64,000 bases of DNA from Saccharomycodes ludwigii (lineage: Eukaryota; Ascomycota; Saccharomycetes; Saccharomycodales; Saccharomycodaceae): positions 2,686,001-2,750,000 of the forward strand of contig NC_060200.1 of NCBI RefSeq assembly GCF_020623625.1, given 5' to 3'. The notes below the pieces were generated by a model. The model searched no databases, was not told the origin of the DNA, and saw nothing but the letters and a program-made list of their open reading frames with translations. This document shows positions 23,353-33,400 of this stretch, piece by piece. The position numbers and the translations under genes are program-made. Numbering within the stretch: position 1 is the first letter of the stretch; each line of letters opens with the position of its first letter.

Positions 23353-24023
23353 TGGATATGGTTGGTAAAAGAATATTTAATTAATTTTGAAATACTATTT
23401 ACACTTTTGTACGTTATTATATGTGTTTATGACTTTTATGATGCCAATAATCGGTGTAAGTAACTAGTTTAAGGTGCGTAAGGTATAAGATTGAATTACA
23501 CCTCTTTTACTTTTCCGAAATCGTAAATGATGCCGAGCTTAATAAATCCAAAATGCCGGTTTAGGAACGCAGAAGGAAAAAAAAAAACGGCCGTTAAAAA
23601 AAAAAAAAAAAAAAACACTGCGTATTGCTTTGTATTTTGGATTCTATCTTTTCATTCTTTGCATTTGACTCATATTTTACTTGCAGTCCAACAACATAAA
23701 AAAGAGTTGAAAAGTATTTATCTAAGATACTTCTCCCTAAATACGACTTTCATACTTTCAAGAACTCTTAATATACCCCTTGATATTTTCTGCTACAAGT
23801 TTTCCTGTATTTTTTTTTTTTTATTTTTTAATTTTTAATTTTTAATTTTTAATTTTTGAGCTATTAAGAGTTTACAAGCACACACTTTTATCAATTCCAA
23901 TAGAAATTCAAAAATAATTAACTTACTTTAACCATACTTTATTGACCAAAAAGTTACGAAAGGTGAACAGAAAAGTGGTAATAACAAAGAACAATAAATA
24001 CATATAAACAAACTCTAAAGATA
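23353..24023. other. GAL4 terminator and promoter of the small ORF
   Basis: Contains A-tracts near 23578-23618 and a T-rich stretch with about four TTTTTAA units (about 23811-23858). The middle part (23430-23570) is less AT-rich and has two TGATGCC copies (about 23439 and 23529), but no D box or stable fold is obvious. No gene called. Confidence 0.55.
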
Positions 24024-24293
24024 ATGTCTAATTTACAAAAATGGATAGGTTTGGCTAAAAAAACTGTCAAAAATTTTAGAAAAACACTAGAAAAAGAAAT
24101 CGATAATGTCATATATCCAAGGAGTGCAAATACTGGGGTTGGTGTTTATCGACCTGGTAACGGGCAACTAGTAGGGATCCCTATTCCAATAAGAAATAAT
24201 AGAAAGGCCTTTCCACCAATAAACACTGGTAATAATTGGAATATACAGCAATGTATTGTGTATTCAATGACAAAAGTTTTTGTACCCGTATGA
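24024..24293 (+). CDS. Small ORF of unknown function in the SPG5 position
   Basis: An 89-residue ORF with an ATG preceded by an A-rich leader. The N-terminus is basic and could form an amphipathic helix (LQKWIGLAKKTVKNFRKTLEKEI). It is followed by a Gly/Pro/Arg segment with VGVYRPGNGQLVGIPIP. The composition looks protein-coding rather than random AT-rich DNA, but I do not recognise a family. In S. cerevisiae the gene between SGS1 and the GYP5 paralogue GYL1 is SPG5, on the same relative strand, so this may be a short or diverged SPG5. That is a positional guess. SPG5 is much longer, and no continuation in another frame is obvious after the stop. Confidence 0.45.
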   Translation: MSNLQKWIGLAKKTVKNFRKTLEKEIDNVIYPRSANTGVGVYRPGNGQLVGIPIPIRNNRKAFPPINTGNNWNIQQCIVYSMTKVFVPV

Positions 24294-24975
24294 ATAAAAT
24301 TTCATATTTTTTTAACAGTTATATTGGAATATTCTGAACACATGTTTAATGAGTTGAAAAATAAACACTTACAATATAGAACTTGTTTCCTCTTGGGTAT
24401 ATTCTGTTAGGTCGATATGCATTTTATATTTTATTCTCTTTATTATTATTATTATTATTATTATTGTTATACTTATTTCATTGCAAATATATGTATGTAA
24501 GGGTTTTTTGTTTGTTTTTTTTTTTTTGTTTTTTTTTAAAGCAATATTAGGACATGTGGGGTGATCACTACTTTTTCAATGTGTTTTCATCTAGCAATTA
24601 TTTGGTACATTTTTCCACTAATACAATTTATATTTCAATATATTTTATTTCTTTATAATGACTTTATTATATATCGAAGATATTTATATTAAACCGTCAT
24701 TTGCCATCTAATTATAGAAGGGGGAAAAGTAGGAAATCAACTAATAATTAAACAAAGCTGCAACTGGGATTACATTTATAAAAATAAAAAAATAAAAAAA
24801 TAAAAAAATAAAAAAATAAAAAAATAAAAAATAAAAAAATAAAAAAAATTGAAACATTACATGCATTTTATAATTATTTTATTTAACTAAATCACTATTA
24901 TACAAAGATAAAAGCCGTATATATATAACTTTTGTCCTGAGCCCAAATGACATTAGATTTTATTTTTGCTTATTA
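24294..24975. other. Spacer between the small ORF and PWP2 3' end
   Basis: Includes a TTA trinucleotide run (about 24442-24465), T-tracts near 24519-24538 and a long A7T repeat. This is also a synteny breakpoint: the map switches here from YMR/YPL-type to YCR/YNR-type genes. No gene seen. Confidence 0.6.
24781..24849. repeat. A7T octanucleotide tandem repeat
   Basis: About eight tandem units of seven or so A followed by T. It lies at the junction with the PWP2 block. Confidence 0.85.
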
Positions 24976-27759
24976 TTAATCTAATAATTCTTCATCATCA
25001 TCATCATCATCATCCTTTTCTTCTAAGACTAATGTACTCTTTTTTTCATTAAACCCTAGCCATTCTCCACCATCATCATCCTCCTCTTCCCCATTTATTT
25101 CTTCTTCCATCTCTTTCTTATCTTCGGTGTCAAGTTCCATGTCACTATCTTGAACATCTTGAACAAGTTCTTCAGATTGGACCATTCTTTCATCTGTTCC
25201 ATCAGTGGTGGTCAAAAACAAGTAAGAATATGTGTTGTTTTTGGAAATGCTAACAACTTCTTTAGCTATTCTTGCGACAAACTTCTGTACAGATCTTAAA
25301 GCAGCAGTCAGTTCATATTTGTGAGACATGATATATTTACCATGGGTTGCCAAAATCCATTTAATCCATAAAAGATTGAATTCGATGTGTTGAGAATCCA
25401 TGGCAAAATCACCAATAAATTGAAGCAACCTAGAAATATAAACTGTTGGTATATTAGCAGTTAGTAACGATATATCCTTTGCTGGTATAGATTCATAAAC
25501 TTTATTAATTAGCCGTGTTTCATTTAATCTAAAAGACATCACTAGCGAAGATAAATACTCTTTTTCGTTTAATGCCTCATTAACTGCAGCAGGTGTAACT
25601 TCAAAATCTAAATCAAAAGGATCAAATATAATGCTTTCATCAACACTATATATCAATAAACCTTCCGTAGAAGCAGCGGCAAAAGCAGTTGCAGATGGTG
25701 AAAACTGAACGGAAGTCACCCTTACTTCAGGTTTAACTTTTCGAGTGGACAAATCACCGCCCCTATTACTGCCTGGTAAAGTACTATCAATACGATCTTC
25801 AAAATCAGAATTTTCGCCATCTCTATCTACTAAATCTATAGATGTACCAGCTTCAGTCATTTTGCTACTATTTAAAAATTCCATGGTACCATTTATTAGC
25901 ATATTAGAAGACACCGTAAATCTTTTCAACAAAACTTCATTTAAAATGTCATATAAACATATAGAATTGTTATTACCACCAGCAACTATAGCAGTACCAT
26001 CAAAACTATAATTTATACAAGTAAAATATTTACCTCTCGAAGAATTTTTAGCGGTAAATCGATCTTCTAAATGTCTTCCCGAAATAATATCTCTTCTACA
26101 GTCAATATTGCCAATTTGTTTACCGTTTTCAACGTCAAAAATAGATATCTGACCATTCAAAGTAGACACTGCAACTTCCTTGCCATCTGGTCTTATAGTC
26201 AAGCTTAAAACATCTGAATAGACTTCCAATGGTTCAACGGTTTGCGATCTACCGAAAACGCTCCAGATTCTTATGGTCTTATCCCAAGATGCGCTGGCTA
26301 AAATATTAGTTTCGGCACTAAACGCCAAGCATGAAACAGGTCCTTCATGGCCGCTTAGAGTGTCTAGTAACTGACCAGTTTGCACATTCCAAATATGGAT
26401 ATCAAAAGAATCCTGACTGCCAGCACATACGACTTCGCCGCTAGAATCAACAGCCAAACAAGTAAATTGTATTCTTTCAGATGCAGTAAAAGTTCTGAAA
26501 TTTCGATATCTTATTAAATCCCAAGCCTTTACAGTGCCATCCAACGAGGAAGAAAATAAAACCTGTCCCTTTTTAGCAAACTGAAGCTGAGTAACAGCAG
26601 ATTGATGTTCAGCAAAAGTGCACAAGCAAAATCCAGATACAACATCCCATACTTTAATTTTACCGTCATCAGATGCAGTGACTATTCTAGAACCATCGGG
26701 AGAATATGTCAAGGAATTCATTATATCAAAATGGCCTTGTTGCTTTAAAATATAAGACTCTGATTGCCATTCATAAACCAATAACTGGCCAATTTTCTTG
26801 GAACCAAAGGCTAACCATTCACCAGTACTATTAATAGACACTGTTTGGATCGCATTTTGACCCATTGATAATTGCTGTATCAAGGTGAAGTGTGGTAATT
26901 CGTATAGCCTAAATTCACCGTTACTGAAACCAATAACTAATAAATTAGAATCTTGGTGAAAAGTGGCACATTTGACCTTATTTGGGTTAGTGTAAAAATA
27001 ATTTTTCTTGGTAATTCTCCAGCTGTATTTCGACATATCAATTTCTTCTTCTTCGTTTTCTTCATCATCATCATCATCATCATCCTGGTTTTTTTTCGTG
27101 TATTCCCATTGAAATAATGCCCCGTCTTTAGAAACTGTATATATTTTTTCTTGATCAGCACTGAAAAATGCACGGATAACATAATCCTTATGTCCTGAAA
27201 AGGTTACCGCGGCTAAAGATTTTTCAGCCTTATCTACAGACCATATCTTGGCAGTTAGATCCTTGGAAGTTGAAATAATAAATCTTGAATCTTTAGACCA
27301 AGTTATTGATATAACATCAGCAAAATGGCCTGCATGAATTCTATAGCGAACAAATGGAGCAAATTGTCTATCTTCTCCGACGGATGGTGTCTTCCAAATT
27401 TGGACAAATCTGTCACATCCTACTGCAAACAATTTTCCATCTGGACTAAATTTCAAGTCGTGAACCTTGCCTTTAAAATTAAAATGGTGCAATACGGTTC
27501 TTGCTTTAAAATTAGCCAAAATTGCACGACCGTCGTCATCAACTGAGATTAATAAATTGCCTTGTTTATTCAAATCAATCCTAGAAACGTTCTTTCTATG
27601 CTCATAGTCAAAAGTGAAAGATTTGTTGTTAATTAAATCAAAAACAGACACACGATTCCCGACTGGACTCAACACTTTAGTCCCATCATCTGAAAAGATA
27701 ACGTTTCCCTGGCGATATACTGTGCCTAACAAATTGGAAAACCTAAAATCACTTTTCAT
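24976..27759 (-). CDS. PWP2: Pwp2/Utp1, UtpB subunit of the small-subunit processome
   Basis: A 927-residue nucleolar WD40 protein from the chosen Met. It has tandem beta-propellers over about residues 1-660 (WD units such as VWDVVSGFCLCTFAEH and IRIWSVFGRS) and an Utp12-type C-terminal helical domain near 740-860. An acidic tail ends in an Asp run. Pwp2 organises the UtpB complex, which binds the 5' ETS and U3 snoRNA during 18S rRNA maturation. The start at 27759 gives MKSDFRFSNLLGTVYRQGN, which matches the yeast start; an in-frame ATG at 27840 would add 27 unconserved residues. It is divergent from MPP6. S. cerevisiae PWP2 is YCR057C, near YIH1 and TAH1. Confidence 0.96.
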   Translation of the reverse strand: MKSDFRFSNLLGTVYRQGNVIFSDDGTKVLSPVGNRVSVFDLINNKSFTFDYEHRKNVSRIDLNKQGNLLISVDDDGRAILANFKARTVLHHFNFKGKVHDLKFSPDGKLFAVGCDRFVQIWKTPSVGEDRQFAPFVRYRIHAGHFADVISITWSKDSRFIISTSKDLTAKIWSVDKAEKSLAAVTFSGHKDYVIRAFFSADQEKIYTVSKDGALFQWEYTKKNQDDDDDDDEENEEEEIDMSKYSWRITKKNYFYTNPNKVKCATFHQDSNLLVIGFSNGEFRLYELPHFTLIQQLSMGQNAIQTVSINSTGEWLAFGSKKIGQLLVYEWQSESYILKQQGHFDIMNSLTYSPDGSRIVTASDDGKIKVWDVVSGFCLCTFAEHQSAVTQLQFAKKGQVLFSSSLDGTVKAWDLIRYRNFRTFTASERIQFTCLAVDSSGEVVCAGSQDSFDIHIWNVQTGQLLDTLSGHEGPVSCLAFSAETNILASASWDKTIRIWSVFGRSQTVEPLEVYSDVLSLTIRPDGKEVAVSTLNGQISIFDVENGKQIGNIDCRRDIISGRHLEDRFTAKNSSRGKYFTCINYSFDGTAIVAGGNNNSICLYDILNEVLLKRFTVSSNMLINGTMEFLNSSKMTEAGTSIDLVDRDGENSDFEDRIDSTLPGSNRGGDLSTRKVKPEVRVTSVQFSPSATAFAAASTEGLLIYSVDESIIFDPFDLDFEVTPAAVNEALNEKEYLSSLVMSFRLNETRLINKVYESIPAKDISLLTANIPTVYISRLLQFIGDFAMDSQHIEFNLLWIKWILATHGKYIMSHKYELTAALRSVQKFVARIAKEVVSISKNNTYSYLFLTTTDGTDERMVQSEELVQDVQDSDMELDTEDKKEMEEEINGEEEDDDGGEWLGFNEKKSTLVLEEKDDDDDDDEELLD

Positions 27760-28242
27760 TTCTGTCAATAGTATATAGGGGGAGAAAGAAGTTTGTTCCT
27801 TTTTTTTTTTTGTTTTCGGTGATTTTAAGCAAATGATCAAATATTTTTATAGAAATGTGTTATGGAATATATAAAACTAGAAAGAAAAATAAAATAAAAA
27901 AATTTTCTAGGATATAATAATAATATTTTTTTTTTTTTTTTTTTTTCCCATTATTCTAGTCGTTTCTTTTTTTTTTTTTATTTATGATAAAAACTGGAAA
28001 TTTTTGAGGTTTTGAGGCTGTCGGATATGTTTGGTGGTTCGGTATTATGGATATTTATTTTACATGGAAAACTTTTTTCCTCTTTCTTTAAGCTCATTGT
28101 GATTCTTAAATAACTACAACAATTTGATCATTTTCTTATTATTCCAACAACTTTAAAAAAAAAAAAAAAAGGAAAAAAGAAAAAAAGAAAAAGCATATCC
28201 CCTTTCTCCAAGAAAAAAATCACTAATAAAAACCTTTCCAAG
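27760..28242. other. Divergent PWP2/MPP6 promoter
   Basis: Has T-tracts at 27928-27947 and 27968-27980 and an A-tract at 28155-28171. A/T blocks like AAAATTTTC (about 27899-27907) resemble the ribosome-biogenesis RRPE element, but I see no PAC element (GCGATGAG). Both neighbours are ribosome-synthesis factors. Confidence 0.5.
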
Positions 28243-28752
28243 ATGTCGAATGTTTCAGGTAAGTTAAGTTCACGTGTTTTAAATATGAAATTTATGAAGG
28301 AGGCCAGACAAGTAGCTGAAGATAAGCAGCAGGAGGAAGAAGTACTTAAAGTGAAAGATACCTCTGAATGGTCTTTAGAAAATTCGCATAATATTATAAA
28401 CACTTTTAAAAAACCACATATTGTAAGTATGGGTGTGTCACAGTTAAAAAGTTTCACCGCCTCAGCCATTGGCGATGAAAATGAAAAAAGTCCTAGACAA
28501 ATACAATCTACTAGTACAAATTGTGGAAGAAGGACTTTTTCATCTAAAAATAAGAATATAACAAATTCTATCTTACCCAAAACAGAAACTATTGAACCTG
28601 TTAAAATTAGAGAAATAACAAAAAGCGAGGGAAATGTGGATGAAACGTCCAAGACAAAAAAATCTAGTGGTAACAAGAGAGTATACAAAGATATTACTAA
28701 CGATAAAAACAAATCAAATAAAAAAAATAAAAAATCAAAAAAGAGCACATAA
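28243..28752 (+). CDS. MPP6: Mpp6, nuclear exosome RNA-binding cofactor
   Basis: A 169-residue basic protein. The N-terminal motif GKLSSRVLNMKFMK is the signature that docks Mpp6 on the exosome subunit Rrp40. A middle conserved segment (NTFKKPHIVSMGVSQLKSF) precedes a lysine-rich tail. Mpp6 recruits Mtr4 to the nuclear exosome for processing of 5.8S rRNA and decay of cryptic transcripts. Length is close to the S. cerevisiae protein (186). In S. cerevisiae MPP6 is YNR024W, on the duplicate partner of the YCR057-060 region. Its position between PWP2 and YIH1 here is therefore what an unduplicated ancestor would show. Its stop lies 118 bp from the convergent YIH1 stop. Confidence 0.9.
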   Translation: MSNVSGKLSSRVLNMKFMKEARQVAEDKQQEEEVLKVKDTSEWSLENSHNIINTFKKPHIVSMGVSQLKSFTASAIGDENEKSPRQIQSTSTNCGRRTFSSKNKNITNSILPKTETIEPVKIREITKSEGNVDETSKTKKSSGNKRVYKDITNDKNKSNKKNKKSKKST

Positions 28753-28870
28753 TCACATTTTCCTCAATCACTTATAGGTATGAGTTGGTGGTAATATAGT
28801 TATCTATCTACATACAAACGACACCTATACATATATATATATATACATATTGTCTGACAATTATGTAACA

Positions 28871-29692
28871 CTACTTTTTCTTCTTAGAATGATGTGCACC
28901 TATCTTATCGCAACTTACAAACCCACCCTTTATAACAGCTTCTCTTGCTGTTGAATTTATATGTTTAAATCTATCAGGTCCGATATGTGTACCGTTAAAC
29001 CATCTTGCAACCGCTACTATAACATTCCAAGCGTCCATCAGTGTTATTAAATGCAACATTCTCCCACCGGCTGCAGCTTCGCCGTCATCATCACAATCGG
29101 AAAATACAACACCATTATCGTCTCCTTTAATCCTATAGGCTATCATTATATGATTGGCTCTTTTTAATTTGTTGTCAGTTTTCAATAATGCTAATTTGTG
29201 GAAAGCTTCTTCTTCATTTTTAACATGGCAGGCGAATCCAACAAATGTAGATCCCCTATCAAACACAGGCTCACTAATTGACCAACCATCCAATGGGTTT
29301 GAAGTCAACTCCGCTAATCTGGCACTTAAATCTTGGTCAAGTTCATTATCCTCTTCCTGGTCTTCTTCGATATATAAAACCCCATCCAACTCGGTTAAAA
29401 AATCATAAACACAAACTTGGCCTTTTTGAAAAACAGAATCCATTACATCACCAAATAAATATTTTAAATACTTTAAATCATAATATTTTTCATGTTCCTT
29501 ATCTACAACAACTTCTACTATATGTGGACCTTCGTTATCTGGATAAGTAGACGGGAATGATATTTGAACTGTGAATTCTTCATGCTGCGGAACTTTGATA
29601 TCAAGTCTATCACCGGGTAATTCTTTTATTAACTCGGGATATATGGCTTCTATAGCATCAATTTCGTCCTGAGTATCTTGATTTAAAACCAT
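28871..29692 (-). CDS. YIH1: Yih1/IMPACT, regulator of Gcn1-Gcn2 signalling
   Basis: A 273-residue protein with two domains. The N-terminal RWD domain (about 1-112) opens with QDEIDAIEAIYPEL and contains FPSTYPDNEGPHI. The C-terminal IMPACT/UPF0029 domain (about 138-262) contains STFVGFACHV, HIMIAYRI, and a GEAAAGGRMLHLITLM loop. By homology it competes with Gcn2 for Gcn1 binding and so damps the amino-acid starvation response. A short lysine-rich tail ends the protein. It is divergent from TAH1, the same relation as YCR059C-YCR060W in S. cerevisiae. Confidence 0.94.
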   Translation of the reverse strand: MVLNQDTQDEIDAIEAIYPELIKELPGDRLDIKVPQHEEFTVQISFPSTYPDNEGPHIVEVVVDKEHEKYYDLKYLKYLFGDVMDSVFQKGQVCVYDFLTELDGVLYIEEDQEEDNELDQDLSARLAELTSNPLDGWSISEPVFDRGSTFVGFACHVKNEEEAFHKLALLKTDNKLKRANHIMIAYRIKGDDNGVVFSDCDDDGEAAAGGRMLHLITLMDAWNVIVAVARWFNGTHIGPDRFKHINSTAREAVIKGGFVSCDKIGAHHSKKKK

Positions 29693-30009
29693 ATTAATAT
29701 AACTGTATGTATTTATTGATGGCCTTTTTTTTTTTTTTTTTTTTTTTGATTTGGATTTTGGAGTTAAGAAAAAAAATTTTTTTTTAATTTTTTTTTTTTT
29801 TTTTGACAGAATCGTTCCAACATAATTTTAGAAACTTTACGCTAACCTTTTACACAGCTTGTACTTTCTCATTCAATAATTCATGGTTATCCAATTCTTG
29901 CCCTAGTTATTAAAGGCATAACAAATAAGGAAAAAAAAAAAAAAAAAAATTAAAAACAGAGTATTACTAATACAGTTTCAAAAATCTTCGTCACAAATTA
30001 ATCACTTAT
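29693..30009. other. Divergent YIH1/TAH1 promoter
   Basis: Compact 317-bp spacer dominated by T-tracts (29728-29747, 29779-29803) and an A-tract (29931-29949). No other signal recognised. Confidence 0.6.
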
Positions 30010-30432
30010 ATGATGAGTTTTGAAGAGTTTAAAACAAAGGGTAATAGTTTTTACAAAAAGGGAGATTATGAAACTGCTGCAATATACTATGAAAAAGCTA
30101 TAAATGAAGACCCTAATAATCCTATCGGTTATTCAAATATATCTATGGCTTTGATTAAATTAGAAAAATGGGAGGAATCTATAGTTCAATGTAATGATGG
30201 TCTACAGCTATTGACAAAGACACGAAGTGATTTATCAGGCAAAATAAGAAATAAACTACTTTGGAGAAAAGAAACAGCCCTAAAGGGTTTAAAAAAAATG
30301 GAGGTTGAACGATTATCATCAAAAAATATCAAAACAGCAAATCAAAATCCAATGCAAAATATTCAACATCCAGAAACATTTATCAATATCCCTATAGTAG
30401 AAGTGGATACATTACCAGAAGACTATATATGA
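30010..30432 (+). CDS. TAH1: Tah1, TPR cofactor of Hsp90 in the R2TP complex
   Basis: A 140-residue protein with two TPR units (about 3-70: FKTKGNSFYKKGDYETAAIYYEKAI and PIGYSNISMALIKLEKWEESI) and a capping helix. The C-terminal peptide PIVEVDTLPEDY matches the Tah1 segment that binds Pih1. With Pih1, Rvb1 and Rvb2 it forms R2TP, which assembles box C/D snoRNPs (including U3), RNA polymerases and PIKKs. Two ATG codons open the frame (30010 and 30013); either could be used. It ends 32 bp from the convergent FKS gene, so the 3' UTRs must overlap. Confidence 0.93.
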   Translation: MMSFEEFKTKGNSFYKKGDYETAAIYYEKAINEDPNNPIGYSNISMALIKLEKWEESIVQCNDGLQLLTKTRSDLSGKIRNKLLWRKETALKGLKKMEVERLSSKNIKTANQNPMQNIQHPETFINIPIVEVDTLPEDYI

Positions 30433-30464
30433 TTTCAATGAGATATGTAAAAAAAAAAAAAAGC

Positions 30465-33400
30465 TTATACCATGGTTTTCTTTTTTTTCATCTTCTTGTA
30501 TGCCTTCAACCCTTTATCATAAAAACCAGCATACTCCAGGGGCTGAATCAAAAATTGAAGATTTTTAGGAATGTAGTCTTTTGTATTTATGTCTATTATT
30601 TTAACAGCTATGACTGGTCCGAAAATCAAAACAAATAGAAAAATAGAAAAAATTAAAAATACCAACAAGTACAATTGAACAGTAAACCTCAATTTCTTTC
30701 TTTTTTTAACAGAAACAATTCTTGGGCGTATTTGGTCACTGGGTTTCAACCAAAATAACATCATGGAATGCCACTTATCAATATAAGGAATTAAAAGAAT
30801 AGGCAATTGGATAATTAACAAAAAATGACCTAATAAAAAGTCACAAGCGAAAAAACTTAATTCAATGATTTTGCACAAAAATTCCCTAAATATTTGACTA
30901 AAAATATGCCAGCCTAGAGAAGCTGTTAACCATTTGCCAGACCACCAGGCCGTATTCGCTTTGCCAGTAAAAATCTCCCTTGATAATAAAAAGCATTCAG
31001 TAATGGAAAAAACAAACCTTTGGATCAATACTGACAACACAAACCCCAATAACGTTTTTGTTACGTCCCAATTTTGTAATAAAAATAAAATATTAAAAAA
31101 AAAGATATGGTTAAGTAAAGAAAAAATATGGATAATGCACGAAATAAAACTTGGATATCTTTTCATGCAAGTTGATAAAACTGGACCCGTAAACAAGGAA
31201 AAAAAGAAACCTAATATCAAAATAGTTGCATTAGCTATTATGGGACCGAATGTAATTAGCATCAACCTTATTAAAGCATTTTCTGGGTTTGCTCCATTTG
31301 TCTGATTTTTAGTACTTATAAATAAATATGGAATAAAAATCATAATAATAAAAATAAACTGCGGAAAGATATGGCAGAATATTTTGTTGGTTAAGTTAGG
31401 CCTCTTGTAATGATTTTTTGATAAACTCGTCAATTCTAAATAGTTGCTTTTCTTCTTTGAACCGGTTATATCCATTCTTAAATCTCTTATATATTGAATC
31501 CAAGTTTCAGGTGACTTAGATTTGGAGCTATTGCCACTGAATAGCCACGTTAAATAATGTTTATAATCAATGAAAAACTCACACCACAAAAATTGATTAG
31601 GGTTGAACACGAACGGTGAAAAAAGTAAAGCAGATAGAGTAAACCAAAAATATAATAGAGTAAAGTCCCAAGCAGCCAATGATGTGATTAGTAACAATAA
31701 TGCCAAGATAATGGCAAAATAAAAGCTCACTGGAGCATATTTAGAGTATAGGGACGAAAAGGGTGTTCTGACAATAGCAAAACCTCTGCCAGTCGCAATA
31801 TACCTGGCGCCGCCAAATGCTAGATTATTCACTAAAGAACCCGCATAGATTTTACAAACAAAGATCTCAAAAAAAGGCGATAAAGAAACAAAATGTTTCG
31901 CAATTCTAGAAAATGCTTTCCAAATACCCCTTTCCGTCAATTCCTGGACACATAATGGAATAAAGGAAACAAAAAAAACAACAAACATACTCAAAATTGA
32001 TCTTCTTAGCCAACTCAAAATTGGGATTAAGTTAACACATCCAGCTGGTTTTCTAATCTCTGTAATAGGCTTGTGTTCGTCATAATAGCACAAAACAGAA
32101 TTGCTAATCAATATAGCCAAATTTAGGGCCACGGCAATAAATAATCTAATGGAAGAAATAATAAAGACATTGTTTAAATGAAATCCTGGATGCGCGTAAT
32201 AAAAACTTAAAAATCTATCCAACGGCAAATTGGTGCCCAAATAAAAATACTCTCTTGATAACATTTGTTCACCCATGCCTGAACCTATCTTTGTTGTGAA
32301 ATTTAAAATAGAACCAAATCCTAAATCTCTACCCTTGCCGCATTGCATATATTCACAATGCTTGATACGCCCACCCCTTAAGATTGCATTCATTCCAGCA
32401 TATATATCCTCATTCAAATGTAGCCCCTTTTGCCCCTTGGAAACGCCTCCTCTTGTAGTGACAAATATTGTGTTTAAAAAATCAGGATGCCCGTAATGAA
32501 GTTTCCCACCTATATGAGCTAGGGTCCTGGCTGATAAGGTGCCAAAAGTTTGCTCTTTTCCAGCAGCAACATCACCCAAAATTCCAATATTTTCAGAAAA
32601 TATATATTCTCTTGTTCCGACAATGGCCACTGGCACTTTGTTTTCAGGCTCCGACCCTAAGGCTAAATTATCAGTATAATCTATTTCTGTCATTTCTTCA
32701 AATTCAGCCATAATGTTTCTGATTTTTAAACATTCTTCTAAATAATTGTCTTGATTAGCATCAACTAATTGAATATATTCACCTCTAGCAAATATAATTG
32801 CGTGGTTTTGATTGTCTGCTTTTCCATCACCTAGAATTGGGTTTCCTGGCAACTTAATTCTATATTTGGGTAACCTTTCATTATTTGCAGAAACTTCGCA
32901 ACTTCCATCCATCAAACAAGAAAAGTATTCCAATACACCAGTCACCGGGTTTAAAACTTCATCAATATAAGATATTTGAATCTCTGGATATGCTCTTAAT
33001 AAGAATTCGGTGCTTTCAAGCTCCTCTTGATCAAAGTTCTTTAATCTTTGCATTGCCACTAATAGTCTAAACTTTCGCAACGCCACAATTGATGGTTCTT
33101 CGAGCCTTTTTTGCTGCTCGAAAGTCCTGATGGGCTGTTCTGGACCATTATTTTGTCTTTCTATATCATATAGCAATTTTATAGCCCTCGAATAATTCAT
33201 AAAACCAGAAATAGTTCTGTACAAGGTTTGAGTTCTTAAAGAGGCCCAAATTCTTGTTCTCAATATATATTCTGGTGTCGCCGTCTTAAAACCAATATAG
33301 AAGTAAGGCAAGATAGAGTCATCATTTTTTTTTAAGAAAGTAGTACCTGACATAATTGATGATGGTGATGATGATAATGATAATGATGTTGATGTTGATG

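Noticed and set aside
28128-28748. 206-codon hydrophobic ORF on the minus strand
   Set aside because: It is antisense to MPP6, whose plus-strand product has recognisable exosome-binding motifs. The Leu/Phe-rich product is a shadow of Lys/Glu codons.
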